DNA of 64,000 nt from Spinellus fusiger (GCA_025094145.1 JALLLS010000084.1:83090-147089); one strand, 5' to 3'; numbered from the stretch's first letter, positions 49,168-62,286 are shown. The notes: generated by a model not told the origin, from the sequence alone. Translations and numbers: made by a program.

Positions 49168-49897
49168 GCATCTCTCCCCCTTTTTTTATCTGGTTTAGTC
49201 CTAGCACAACACTATAGTATATAGAAAGAATCATCCATTGCCGAGCCATCCAATTTGTACAGAAATAAAGAGTATAGTTCTCTTTCTATGGTGTGTGTGC
49301 AATTGTTTATCTAGTTTATTCTCTTTATTGGTAGATTAGATGCGATAAATAAGTCGGTCTTCACTGTTAAGTCTCTTTTATTAATAGGGCTTAAAGTGTT
49401 AAGGAATGGTGTCTCTGTGTATCTTGATAGGAATTATTAATGTTTATTAAGCCAGCCTACCCTAAAACTAGTTTATGGCCTGTTTATTATTAAGAATACG
49501 GTGAATAAAGGTTTAAGGAATATACCTTATACATTACTGAACATACTTGTTTCTGGATTTATATACTAACTTACATAGAGTGAATGATCAGTTATTTACC
49601 AATGAATAGTTATTTACTATTTATTGACTGCCTTGTGTATACGATCTACTTTCTCTCTTTATGTTGTTGCTATTGCTGTTGCTGCTGTTGTTGTGTGTAT
49701 CTTTTATAATATAAAATAATAAATAAACTATAAAACTCAACCTGTCAAGAAGTCTATGCATGAGATTATGTGACGTATTCTACTTTTATAGGCCTGAGTG
49801 ACCTTTTTAGTAGTAAGGAATGGCCCTAATTTCCTTAGTGGGCTTACCCCACTATTTACATTTGAAGCTTTTTACATCTACATTACATACATAAGTT
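49168..49897. other. Intergenic, no gene seen
   Basis: Contains a GCTGTTGCTGCTG-type microsatellite near 49665-49695 and the promoter region of the next gene. Confidence 0.55.
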
Positions 49898-52800
49898 ATG
49901 GTTTCGCTTCCACCACTCTGGATTGAATGTCTCAACGACACTCAATCCTCTACAAAACCCATTCCTGTTGGAAGAATAACTTATAACAAAGCACATGCTT
50001 TATTACAAAGAACATGTCAACTTGATCCACCCCTACTACCTCCTAACATTCTGCATCGTATTCAACCTGACTCTTTTAAGCTATTTGGGAAGAGGAATAT
50101 AGAAACTTCTAATACAGCACCCTCACCAGCAGTAGATAAAATGTACCTACTTAGCCTGCGTGATGGCGTTGGTGAACCAACAAAACGTATTCAACTTGAT
50201 ATTGAACAACTCATCAAAAGACGTAAACTATACCACAGTATCTTACCTCTACTTGAAGAGACAGTTATACCGGAAGCAATAGCTACACATGAAAAAACAG
50301 CCATGGAAAATGATAATGGATCAATATTACTTAGTAACACTATTGACACAGGGGATACCAATGACAATACAATCATCAGTAGTGGCGGCAACCCCGATAG
50401 TAATAACGATAGCAGCAGCAGCAGCAGCAGTAGTAGTAATAATAATAATAATAACAGTAATAATAATAATAACAGTACTATTGATAATAACAGTACTATT
50501 GATAATAGTAGTATTAGTATGATGATGATTAGTAACAGCAGCAACTATTATAGCAACATTGACATGGACAGTAATGGCAATAGCAATGATAGCAGTGTTG
50601 ATTCTAAAACAGCGATGGACATTATTACAGAATTAGAATTACTATCGAATTCCTGCGACGTAGCATTTCATAATGAGACCCCATCAATACATACACCTGT
50701 AACTACAGATGATACCTCTATGCTAACAATACTCGAGAATAATCTCACAGCTCTACCGGAACTAAGGTTAATCATTCCACCTGCACCTACACCCACCACT
50801 GTAGCACTACCTCTTATAAATAATCAACCTACTACTCCTTGCGCTGCTGCTGCTACTGCTAGTAGTAGTAGTGATAATCATAGCACAAATAACCCTACTC
50901 TTCCTGTTGCTACCACCACCGCCACTACTACTAATATCAATACTAGCATGACAGACACCATGCCTGCTAATAACACAACAGTATCCACAGCAACATCCAT
51001 GTTGGTATCAGTAGCAGCACCAGACCCATCATCAACATCCATTTCATCACCAATACCTATACTTACACCAGCACTCACCTTAACACCAACACACTCTGTT
51101 GAATCTACACAAACTCCTATTAATAAGCACGCCCTTATACAAAGCAATCTAGTCACGCCTATATCTACACCAAACAAGCACCCAAATGCTTTTCCTCAAC
51201 ATTGGGCTCCTCTTTATCTTCCTGGTAAATTAAGATGCACCCGATATGTATAATATAATATTAACCTATTATTCTATCTATCTATCTATCTATCTATATA
51301 AAGGCATCCACGGATCTATCTCCATTGATGATGAAAAAACACTATTTGTTAAGAAACTTCTACGTGTAGTATGCAGAACAATGGTAAAAATAACTCATAT
51401 GGGTCTATCATGACTGTTCAAAAGACCACTACTGAGATTGAACTCTAGGGATATCATGTCGTTATCTTCACCACTTCAGCACTCATTGAGAATACACTTG
51501 TGATACAGTCTTTAAAGGACAATTTTTGTTGTGAACGGATTGAGAAAGTTCTCAATGATGAAGGGGAGAAAGGCAAAGGTCTACTGGTCTGTGCAGAACG
51601 TCCCAAAGAAAATATGGTAAAGTGAATCCACCGAGTGTATTTTTTCTTTATATACATCAATATATTTCTAGTGGTTATTGCTACTATTATTAATACTGTT
51701 TTTTTTACTGTTTAGAGACTTGAGCCTAAAGCAGATCTTATCTTACTTTGGGATGGTCTCTGTTTGACTCACCCGCGTGCATTCAACAAATTCCATGGCA
51801 AAACAAGAGATAAACCATTGGTGTTGAAGTTGGTTGCTTTGGAAACAGAGAAAGAACATAGTGAACGAGAGTTGAACCATTCTTTATGGAGCTCAGTTCC
51901 AGACTACCACCAAAGATCGGGTGGAAAGACGCAAACAATATCTTCTTCAGTTGCAAATATGGCCACGTATCGGCTTATTCGTGCTATAGTGGATTGGATC
52001 AAGTCTGGAGCCAATACACATTTCCAAGCTGATTTCTTGGACATGTTCCCATCCATCTCAAACCAAGTGAATCGACAGCAACATGATTCTGTTAGTGCCA
52101 AAAACATATTTACTAACAGTCTGGTGCTACCTGTCAATGTCACTCGTTCGTCAGCAGAAAGTGTTATTGAAAAAGAGCCAAGTGATATGGCATCAGAAAT
52201 AGCACCAATAATGACACCAATAATAGCACCAATAATAGCACCAGCAATGGCACCAATAATAACACCAGCAATGGCACCCGTAATTGCACCCGTAATTGCA
52301 CCAGCAATGGCACCCGTGTCAGCAACTTGGGTTGAGCCTGAACACACTGGTAACAATGTGATAAGTAAAGTATCCAATGCACCTGAATGTGAAAACCAAG
52401 ATACAGACGAAGATAGAGAGACGCAAAACAAAACAAGTTTGAAGAGTGTACAAGATATGGCATTGGAAAGTTTAGAAAAAAGAAGACAGACTCTTTATAA
52501 AGAAAGAAAGAAAGAAAATATAGATATCATAATGCCCGAAATGCCAGTGGATACTAGTTATAAAGAAGCCATGCGATCTTCTCATTCTACACCACAGGAA
52601 AATCTAAATGCTCTCTCTCTAGAAGATAGTTTACTAAGTGATGGTGACTTTAGCACAGACATGACGATTGCTACTACTGCTTCAGAAGAATCAAATGCAG
52701 ACGCCTTTGAATCAGTATCAAAAGAAAGTGGTGCATTCAACAGTGACTTGTGTGATGTATCTCTTCAAGAAGAAAATGGAAATGGGCCTTATACAAATTC

Positions 52801-53363
52801 CACACATCAAGATACAGCGTTGACTTCAACCACTACCGACTTTATCAAGAATGTAAGCTGCGATAATACTAGCAAGGACAAAGACATAGTTATAACCCAC
52901 TGTATTTCTATATTTATAGGTATTTAAATACAATGTGTTTCCGTACGAACAACTTCTTTATGGGAATCTCAGTAATATCGTGCGTGATAATGTTCATGGA
53001 AGACAGGTGGCGGTGTCGGATGATGAGTCATCTTATTATTCTGCTAGTGAGTCAGAGTTTCGTCAAATACCTGGTACGATAGTGGGAGGAGTATTACAAG
53101 AGGATAAAGCGGGTACACTTAGTCACTATTACATAACACATAATAACAGTATGCCTGTGTATCACATTATTGAATATTTTGTCTTTATTGTAGTGGATCT
53201 CAATCACCTTTCACCTTATCTAGACAGCCTCAGGCTTGAATTTGAGAAAGAACGTGCAGAGATGATAGAAACCATCAGACAAAATTATGAAGAGCAGATG
53301 AAGACATTGTGTGATAAATATGAAAAACAAGCAAAACACTTCTTGGAAGCGAATGAACAATAG
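49898..53363 (+). CDS. Large Asn/Ser-rich protein, possibly HDA2/HDA3-like histone deacetylase complex subunit
   Basis: Exons by eye: 49898-51224, 51304-51383, 51449-51616, 51716-52852 and 52920 to 53363, the last perhaps with a 45-base intron at 53149-53193 (GTATGC...TTGTAG). The frame is continuous, about 1,030 residues. The N-terminal third has a Ser/Asn homopolymer-rich tract (50410-50560) and Thr/Pro-rich stretches. The exons at 51304-51900 encode the only globular-looking part: GYHVVIFTTSALIENTLVIQ, GLLVCAERPKEN, KADLILLWDGLCLTHPRAFN and KPLVLKLVALETEKEHSE. This resembles the helicase-C-like fold of the HDA2/HDA3 family (a hidden-strand, D-x-I-I-x-x-D, then P-V-L-K-L-V-x-x-x-S-x-E-H pattern). 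The end is a coiled coil (LEFEKERAEMIETIRQNYEE). IAP/MAP repeats lie at 52195-52320. The family assignment is tentative. Confidence 0.6.
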
Positions 53364-54936
53364 GTCAGAAGCAGAAGGTCTATTGTTTCTGTAATTGCAA
53401 TCTTATATATTAGTTATAAAAGGAAAAGGAAAAATGCATACCTGCTCAACCAATTAAAGTGAAATAGTCAAACTAAAAGATGAGATAGCGTCTAATGTAA
53501 TTCATGTCATATAGAATAGATATTGCGACATAATAAATTATTTATCTGTCCGTGTTCATTTATAATGTGTTTAGTTACCGAATTCTTTATGATAATGATG
53601 ATCATTATGATTCATAAATTGATAGATGAGCTGAGGTGTTTTTCTTTAAATGATAAATCACAAGCTATTCTTGGATCCACTTGATCAGATAGATGTAGAT
53701 GTGTGTGTATGTAAAGCCTAAAATGAAAAGACTACAACATGAAGCTTTATTTTCAGCTTTCTTTAGAAATTAAGGAGTCAGAAAAACAAGAACGAGAAGA
53801 AGAATAAAATAATAATAAGACAGCTAGCTATATTCATTATTGAGGTAGGCATGAGACACTGATCCTACAGTATTTAATCATACGTCTTATTAGGCAGTCT
53901 TCTTCACTTGCTATTTCTGTTGGCATACTAACTGCTATTTACAGTTTAGAATATACTTTATCCGTCATGATCACCAGCATTTCTTATGTAGTAAAGAACA
54001 TATACTTTGTAAGGTAAAAAAAGAAAAAAAGAAAAAACTTCATGACTAACTGATTTTTATTCTTCTTTTATTACTGAAATAGCTATCGGCTGAAATGTCT
54101 CAAATAGACTCTGGAGGAGTGCATTTCTTTGGAAATAAAACAAAACAAAACAAAAATATATACTTTTCTTAGTCTTACATGTTTGATATTAAAATTAGTA
54201 CAGAGGTTACCTAATTCATAGGTGTTTCTTCCACCTTGAAGTTAAACTTATCTGGTATGTGTTTATGCTATAGTTTATGAAAGTACTTTAAGGGGGAGTA
54301 GAAAATAGCCATGCCAAATAAACTTGGGCCTATATGTACCTTCTCTTCCAAAGTGTAGGGTGAAAGCCTACAACTAAACTTTAATAAAGTTCAAAAGAAA
54401 AAGAATGTCAGGCTATTTTAAACATAGGTCTTTATTTATGGCAGCCTCATATTTATGCAGTGTATAGTTAAGCTCATAGTAATGTATTTATAGACATCCT
54501 AAAAGTAAATTCATTGTTAAAGAAGTGTCCATAGGAAGATGTGTGTGTGTGTGTGTTAATAATAGGAAAATGGTGAAAGAAAGAAAGAAAAAAATAGACA
54601 CTAATTCCAATTCAAACAGAACTAAGAATAGAAAGAGGTGGCATACTTGTTTCTACAAAGATCGTTCATGTTACATCATCCCTACGCTGTAGAGACATAT
54701 AAATGGAATAAATAGTAATAAATAGCTATTCGTTTGAAAAACAACAGCCCTACATTTCCTACTGAACAACCTTTTTTTCTCTCTCTTAAAATAAAATAAA
54801 ATAAAATAAAATAAAATAAAATAATAAAAATAAGAGTAATAATAACACTAATTCATAACACTCATTGACTTTTGACTTTTAAAACAATAAAACAATAAAG
54901 GGAAAGAAGGGTGAGAGATTTTCTCTTTATAAATGT
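53364..54936. other. Intergenic between convergent genes, no gene seen
   Basis: AT-rich. AAAAT pentamers repeat at 54788-54828. Presumed 3' UTRs only. Confidence 0.55.
54788..54828. repeat. AAAAT microsatellite
   Basis: Eight tandem AAAAT units, just downstream of the Sel1-repeat gene. Confidence 0.95.
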
Positions 54937-56765
54937 TCATTGCGCTTGTGCTGTTTCCAATGCAGATTTTCTTTTTTTCCATGAGGGTTGAAGAAGACTG
55001 ATTCTTCTGCTTAATGATGAGGAGCTTAATAAAGAGGCTCTTCGAGGCTTATCTTCTGATACACCCCTATTTTGGGGTGATAATCCCATCTCTTGTAAAG
55101 TCTTAAGGGCTCGCTTTTCTCCATGGTCTGAGGCGCGTGTATACCAATAGACGGCCTGATCTATATCTGCGGGCCGTCCGATGCCCTTTTGACAGAAGTA
55201 ACCCACTGCATATTCTGCTTTTGGAAGTTGCTTCTCAGCAGCCACAAGAGCCCAAGAGTAGGCTGATGGTTCTGAAAACCCAATTACATTAGGCACACCC
55301 GACAAACACCACAGCGACATGGCTAGACAGGCCTCTGCATGTCCACGCTTGGCAGCTTGGTTATAATAGAATATTGACATGGCTTGATCAGGTTGGCAGT
55401 TTACTAAACCAAATTCATAGCATTCACCAAGACGGAATGCGCTTGGGGCATAGTGTAGTTTTGCTGCATCTTTGTACAGTTGTATGGCATATAGATGATC
55501 CTCAAAAATAAGGGATGGGATTCCATTTTCATGGAGAAGAGCTAATTCATGGAGAGCATGAGGGTATTCAACAGTTGCACTTTCTGCAGATCTTTTAAGC
55601 CATTTGTGTGCATCTCGGACATTACGAGACAGACTAAGAGTGCCTTGTAGCTCAGCAATACCAATTCTATACATTGCACCCGGATGATTGAGTGAGGCCG
55701 CCTTTCTATACACCAGAATAGAATAGAAAAAAGAAGAAAGAGTGTTACAAAGATTAGATGCTTAGGCATAATGTGTCACCTTACCTATAGAACTGAACAG
55801 CCTTAGCATTGTCTTTTCGGCAACCTAGCCCATCTTCGTAACATTTAGCAACTCTATAAAAAAAGAGACAAACAAACAAACAAGTACAAGGTTAAGAAAA
55901 GGAAGATACAAAGGAAGAGTCATAGTAAAAAGGAAATATTGGCTCACCGAAATGCACTATCGGCATGATGATGTTTTGCTGCTTGTACAAAGAGAGGAAA
56001 TGCTTTGGAAAAGCGCGATGCTTTATCCTTAACAAGGTCTCCAGAGGCGTACATATTTGCCAAGTAGTACTGTGCCTCAGAATGTCCACGGGCCACTAAT
56101 GGCTTCAATATTTTTTCACACTCCAAAAGATAGGCATGTTTTGTATCGATATTTGTATTTGTATCTGCCTCACACTCTTGCTCTTCAATTCGCTTTGCTG
56201 CTTCTACCAAGAAAATGGCAAAGTCATACTGGACATTTTGATCGTTTGTTCTTTTTGCATTATCACGGTACATACTGATAGTTTCGGTGTAAGATAGAAG
56301 GGAGGCACGATCTCCGGGTTTTAGATGTGAGTGATTCAAAAGTTTATCGAGTGTAATTGAGCGTTGGAAACTAGTACTTGAGCGATGGCGTGATGGGTTA
56401 TTTGAAGTATGTCTGAGACTGTTACTACTTCTTTGACTGTTGCTATCAGTAGGTGTCATTGGAGAAGAGGGAGAAGCAATTGCAGAAGAGACGATAGAAA
56501 GTGAAGAAGAGGAAAGAGATATTTCAGAAAGAGAAGGAAGAGATGTGTTGGTTGCCATGGTATCAATATGAATGTGTATATCATTTCTACTGGGATTAGA
56601 AGACTCGCCTAGTGGTAAGGGTTCACTAGGGTTGACAACAGGAGATTCTAGTGGTGTATTAGGTAAGCCTGGATGGGATATATTGCCACTGAGTGGTTCT
56701 TGGGGTTGACTATTGACATGGGAAGTACGGTAGCTGTTGATTCTTTGTTTAATACTTTGTGGCAT
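54937..56765 (-). CDS. Sel1-repeat protein, chitin-synthase-activator (Skt5/Chs4) type
   Basis: Exons 56765-55948, 55853-55785 and 55705-54937 give about 551 residues. The first 180 residues are Ser/Pro-rich and probably disordered. From YDFAIFLVEAAKRIEEQ onward come tandem Sel1-like helical repeats: GHSEAQYYLANMYASGDLVK, KCYEDGLGCRKDNAKAVQFY, NHPGAMYRIGIAELQG, APSAFRLGECYEFGLV, GHAEACLAMSLWCLSGV, PKAEYAVGYFCQKGIGRP, and a short basic tail with PSWKKRKSALE. This layout is that of fungal Skt5/Chs4 family proteins, which recruit or activate chitin synthase at the plasma membrane. No C-terminal CaaX box is seen (it ends TAQAQ), so another Sel1 adaptor is possible. The ATG at 56765 is preferred over the in-frame one 45 bases upstream. 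Confidence 0.85.
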
Positions 56766-56810
56766 GATAAAATTGAGAAATATGTTGGAGATGTAAGAAG
56801 AGTGAAACAA

Positions 56811-58520
56811 AACTTATTGCTCGTAAACAGTCATCATTTTATATTAGCTTTGATTTTTATATGATAAAGGCTGCATTAAAGAACAGTTAAGTATAACATG
56901 CTCTTCCTAAAATAGCACTCCTCTCTGTCTCCTCGCTTCCTTTTGTTCTTTTAGTAACTGGACTCTATTTTATCACCATTCCAATTTCCAAATGTTAGCT
57001 TACCTACACGCTTAGGACACTCACCTTCATGCAAGGGTCTTTTTTTTTTTTAAAAAAATAGCAAATTAAATACATGTATTTGTAGGATTAGACCATAGAT
57101 GTAGGACATTGATCACAAGAGTCTAATTTGTGATGGTGACATTTACCCTTTTTTTATTTTTATTTATATATTTTATTTATATATATATATATAAACATAT
57201 TAATATAATAAATACAAGCATAAACTATGTGTAAAGGACAAGTAATAATAATAATTGCACACTTAAATTAATTTCCAGGTGTGTATTTCATTTACTAAAG
57301 CTGATTTAAGTACAATGAGCAACGTCAATATGTAAAGGATATGATCATTAGTTATGAAATCTAGCATACACTTACTATAGCCATAGTAATGTAAATACTA
57401 AGATAGAGTCTAGTGAAAAGTAGAAGTGCTAAAAACGTATATCGTTGGTCTGCCAAGTACTAAAAGAAATATGCCTTTCAATTTATGCCTTTAAGAGGTG
57501 CCGTGCGTAATAGAAATATCCTCTAGCCTTTTTGTTGACACTAGTGAATAAACTTTCTGTTACTCTTCTTTCAAAAAGGAAGTGTTGTTTTTTAATGGAA
57601 AAATCTATAAAATTCTACTCGTTTTAAACTTGGAAACCATAAATAAGATACAGACTTTTATTATTATCAACATACTACATTTATTAGTACTAAATTCCAT
57701 TACCAAGGTATTGCTCCTTCACTGAAATGTTGAGCTTCATTTCTATCCATTTTGACTTATCTCAGTCCACAGAAGCACTAAGACTATGATTCATTTTACT
57801 CTCAGAATGTCCTGTGATTCATATTGTTATAATCATAAGTGTGAAATGTAATCATAGCTTTGCAATGAAGGGCTCTTATAAAGAGTATTATTACGTTATC
57901 AGTTCTTTTCTCTTTTACCCCTAGACTTCATCATGGGAACCTAACTGACCAATGCTATTATCCCGATTCATGATTTTCTATGATACCATCTGTCATGATT
58001 AGGACTAGTGATTATTCATTAGTGATTATTCTTTCTTTGTGTCTAGTATTAAAGATGATGTTAATTTGCATAGTATGTTCTATTGAGTCTTATCTTACTA
58101 ATCTTGATAAATGGCTGTTTTGTCTTATACTATGTAAATATGACGTTTTAATACTGACAAAAAAATTGCCAAGAAAATATATGTTATTTACGCACGTTAA
58201 TGGATGCATATTTATATATATATATATAAGGGGAGATAAATATACTTTGTTCCATTGAAAATCAAAACAAACATTGTAATAAGACTATTGGAGGGACACT
58301 TCATGGAGACATACACACAAACAAATATATAGCACTGATACCAGAGACTAAAGGTCAATTCAATTTAACTCTACAATATTCTGATAGGCATAAACACTTG
58401 CTAGTATTAAACAGAAGAAAGGGTACCACTATGATCCATAACATCTTGTTCTACTTCATATTTTCGAGTACAGCTATTCTATGCAGAGAATTTGCAAATC
58501 TATTCCTAATCAAATTATAT
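56811..58520. other. Intergenic, no gene seen
   Basis: AT-rich with a TA run near 57175-57195 and another near 58212. A 92-codon frame at 57980-58258 has no recognisable features. Confidence 0.5.
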
Positions 58521-58870
58521 CTGTAGATGTGCAGTATCGTAAATTATCGGTTGCACGCCTTTTTTTAGCCTCCGATTTTTTTTATATTTTTGTAAATAGT
58601 ACGAAATATTATTTTTATTAAAAATAAAAAAGCACATTCGATACTCATAGAGAAGAATTTAAAGTTTAAAAGATAAAAACAGAATAAAGACAGACAAATA
58701 TACAGCTAATAAATGTAAGTCTATTAGTTATAAACCATTGACTATTGGTATAACCATCTTTAGCATCCACAGCAGCTTTTAACCTCAGGTACATATTGGC
58801 AATGGGTTCTTGTTGGCCACAGGGTTTTAACCTAGAATTGGACGACCGTAAACATTTTGTAGAAAAATAT
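58521..58870 (-). pseudogene. Possible tail of a Tc1/mariner-type transposase
   Basis: The minus strand at about 58756-58810 reads IANMYLRLKAAVDAKDGYT, similar to the C-terminal AxDAKGGxT tail of mariner-type transposases. CAGTATCGTAAATTATCGGT at about 58531 could be a terminal repeat, but I found no matching partner. It lies directly downstream of the Fanzor fragment in the same orientation. Confidence 0.4.
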
Positions 58871-58889
58871 CAGAATGATTTGTAAACGA

Positions 58890-59480
58890 TCAATAGATGT
58901 TTAAACACTTTGCTTGTCCTATGAGTGTCCTACAGCTACAACTGAGAAAGAGACTTTAGTTTATTTCTTGTTCTTGGCTTTCCTTTTACATTGAGTGTCT
59001 TGTATTTGGTACATAGATCGGTCAGAATATATGCCTTTTTTCTCTAAGCAAAGTCAAATTATGATAGAAAATCAGCACTACAGCAAGGTCTAGGTTCCAA
59101 AATTGTCTAACACTACTTAATAGCGTGGTCCTCAAACAATTTTAGTTTGTACACTTATTTGAGAAAAATAACTAGTGGTTTTTTCTTCTTCCTTTTCCTA
59201 TTTCTAATATAAGAAATAGTACCTTAAAAAACCATGGTACTTGACAGTTAGTATTTTTCTCTCTCTTCTAATGACTCTTGGACTTTGTACAGTTTTAAAG
59301 ATTTCTAACTTTGAGAACTCATATTCTGGATAAAAAGTGGAAGTTTTATACTTATTCAATACCAGAACTTCATTGTTTTTTCCTAGAGACATAGTATTTT
59401 CATTGCAGTAATAGCCTTTTTAGGAATTTTGAAATGCTAGCTCTTATTGTGAAGTATCTGATGAACTCTTCAATTTTCAC
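58890..59480 (-). pseudogene. Fanzor/TnpB-like fragment, same subfamily as 1570-2139
   Basis: The minus strand reads LVLNKYKTSTFYPEYEFSKL and EIFKTVQSPRVIRRER (59204-59392), alignable with LINEFKISSLCPECKFSPLE and TFKHVKNPRLYQRTEI of the first copy. Both cysteines of the first pair have become Tyr. After KYHGFLR comes an intron-like stretch (GTACTATTTC...CAAATAAG) at the same place as the intron in the first copy, then CTN-stop-NC and FWNLDLAVVLIF near 59065-59105, the RuvC-III block with Arg changed to Leu. The tail (LLREKRHIF) also aligns. The acceptor has lost its G (AATAG to AATAA), shifting the frame. It is dead. Confidence 0.68.
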
Positions 59481-60845
59481 TGTAGAGGCTGGTGTTGTGC
59501 CAAGATTGTTTTTAAATGATTGTCTCTAAAGAGGCTATAAAGTGTGTCTTGCTTTTAAAAGCATTTTGCTTTTGTTTTTATTGCTCACTGATTTATTGTG
59601 TATCGACAAATAAACTTGTTTTTTTTTAAGAACTCATTTTATCTTTCTATAAAATCAAAAGATAGGTAAGAACAACAAATTATGTAGTTGGTGTAATCTA
59701 TTTATTTAACTTTAACATTTATTCTTTTGGTACGGAAGTATAAAATATTAGGTGAGATGAAGTGCACAAACAAAGGAAAAAGGAAAAAGAAGAAAGCGTG
59801 TGGATCCTTTTAATGACAAGGTTTATAAGTATGATACATTGATACAGATATGAAGCATTGTATTCAACAAAGCACAGTCAAAGAGAGAATGACTACAGAC
59901 TCAACAGCTACATGTAGAATAGTAATGAACACCACTGTACATGCAATAAGAACACAATGTTGCACTAATATACTGCACTTATCTACACATCATTATGGCT
60001 TATGTCAACAGTGAAATATGGGTGGCCATAAAAGACATTTGCCATCAATAGAATGATCACTCTAAGATCCCTGAAGCTAATTCAACTAGAAAAGTAGTAT
60101 TGAAAAACACCAGAAACAATAGGAGTGTTTTATTGAATGAAAGGAATCTATTTCTCACAGTTAAATAGCTATGAATTTGAGGCTAATTATACACCTATTT
60201 CTCTACACTACAAGAATCTATGGTCTACAACAATAGAAAAGACAATTGGTAAATAATAAACATCAGAATCTAGCTATAATTCTTACTGTTTGGTATATCC
60301 TTGAGATAAAACACCAAAGACAACACAATATCTTATTTTAATTCCAAACAGTCTAATTTTAGGTTAAAGCCCTGTATCTATTATTTTTGTAAAGTATAGG
60401 AATGTCGGACAATGTATTTAAACACCAGATTCTCTCTTTGGGCAAACCATCCTTGAGATATCCCATAAATTACTGTAAACTGCAAATAGCTTCTTTTTTT
60501 GTTAATTACTTTATAGGCGCTTTATCCATGTGCTAAGATCGATAAGGCCACAGTAGAAGGTTTACTATCATTTCATCCATATTAACTGTATTCAATATAG
60601 CATCTACTATAGAGTATATAGTGTTATTTTAATTTAACTAGGCATTCAGAAAGCATTGAGTTTGTAAGAAGACATTTTCCTGATAATCCATCGTCCCACC
60701 ATAGAACCATAGAGTAGTGAACAAAAGGAAAGAAGAAGAAAAAAGGAAAAACATGAGCTAAGCGAAAAAATGAGATAGACTATTTTATAGGAATAGAAAT
60801 CCAATCTAAAGTACATTAAATTATTCAGCTGTACACTTCTTATTT
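59481..60845. other. Intergenic, no gene seen
   Basis: AT-rich, short frames only. The last part would hold the promoter of the membrane-protein gene. Confidence 0.5.
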
Positions 60846-62286
60846 ATGGATTCTACCTCGAAATCCTATTTTGTACTTCTCCTAGTGCTTTCTGTTTTAG
60901 TTCAAGCTGCACCAGCTCCACCTTTTATTCATCCTGAAAAAGATACCTTTTATCAAGAAACGCTAAATAAACCCACGCTACATGACAAAGATAGCAACCC
61001 TAAACAGAATGAAGACACAATAAGCCCCAAACAAGTTTCATCATCACAGGCACCAGCTGATGAGCAAGCCAAACAGTACATCAACCTTCCTATTACTTCA
61101 AAAGGCACGAGTAGCTTATTGAAAGATAGTATTTTTGGTGATACTTCAGAGCTAGAAAAAGATACCCCTTCAGACATTACTCAGGAGAACTCCTTAATGA
61201 GCAGCAACAGCTTGTTGAATGACATGATGCTAGGCAGTAAATCAGACACTGATATAGCCACAAAGGCTAAGAATTCATTTGATACTACTGAGAATAAAGC
61301 TATGCGGCTTAAAGAAGCGGTCATTGAGAAAGCTTGGAAGACTATCACAGAAGAGAAAGAATCACTAGAGAGTATACCAACTAGTGCTGCTGCTGAACCT
61401 AAGCATGATAACATCAATAACGAAACATTCGAAAATGAAGGAAACAGGCTTGAGCAGAAGAAACTAAGTACAAATATTACTGATGGTGGAATTCTAAATG
61501 GTGGCACTTTATCTAATCAACAAAAGGATCCTGTTGAAGAGGAAGACCCCATTGAAGATGAAGACCCCATTGAAGATGAAGATCCTATTGGAGATGAAGA
61601 TCCTATTGGAGATGAAGATCCTATTGAAGATGAAGATCCTATTGAAGAGGAAGACCCCATTGAAGAGGAGGACCCCATTGAAGAGGAGGACCCCATTGAA
61701 GGCTTTTCTGCTGATGAATCCACTAATGAACAAGAAGCCTTAGAAAAGACTATTGAAGAAACACTCATTAAGAGTGACCCAATGGATGAACTTTTCGGAG
61801 ATATATATTTGAGCACGGTCTCTCTAGAAAAGGGGATTATGTCAAAGGAGGACCCGTTCTTAGGAGACAATGTCAGAGATAATATTAGTGTGGAATCGAA
61901 TGTTGTGTCTTATAACTCAGACAACGTCATTCATACGAAGTCTGAGAATGACCAAGAAAGACTAGCAATTAATGATTTGCCTAATACCAAAGTAACCGAT
62001 GACATTTTATTAACTCCACTTGCAGGCGATGACGGTTTTTACGATGCATCCATGAATATCACTTCATCCAAAGAAAACTTGTGGTGCCCGCCTTTCAGTT
62101 CACTTATTATGTTTGCTATGATTATTTTTGTACTCTTCAAACTGCCAGCTCTAAAGGTAAGGGCTTTTTGAAAACCGGTGCAACTAGCTTATAACATATT
62201 ACCTATAACAGAGACTCTTTAAGTTAAAACAAGATTCACAATCCTATCTTCCTGTAAGTCATAAGACTCCAAAAATTAATCTGTGA
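60846..62286 (+). CDS. Secretory single-pass membrane protein with acidic hexapeptide repeats
   Basis: I recognise no family. Exon 1 is 60846-62156. A likely intron (GTAAGG...ATAACAG, 55 bases) leads to exon 2 at 62212-62286, replacing a short read-through end with RLFKLKQDSQSYLPVSHKTP and a stop. Total about 460 residues. The N-terminus is a good signal peptide (YFVLLLVLSVLVQAAPAP). The lumenal or outer part is hydrophilic and acidic. At 61532-61700 there are about nine tandem DPIEDE/DPIGDE/DPIEEE units. Near the end SLIMFAMIIFVLFKLPAL is a membrane segment followed by a basic tail, predicting a type I orientation with a cytosolic C-terminus. Location (ER, vacuole or plasma membrane) and role are unknown. 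Confidence 0.8.
61532..61700 (+). repeat. Intragenic 18-base tandem repeat
   Basis: About nine units of GATCCTATTGAAGATGAA-like sequence coding for DPIEDE variants. The frame is preserved in all units, so expansion or contraction changes length without disruption. Confidence 0.95.

Noticed and set aside
57980..58258. A 92-codon frame with hydrophobic segments, considered as a small membrane protein.
   Set aside because: Composition matches AT-rich random sequence, with no supporting motif, splice or neighbour.
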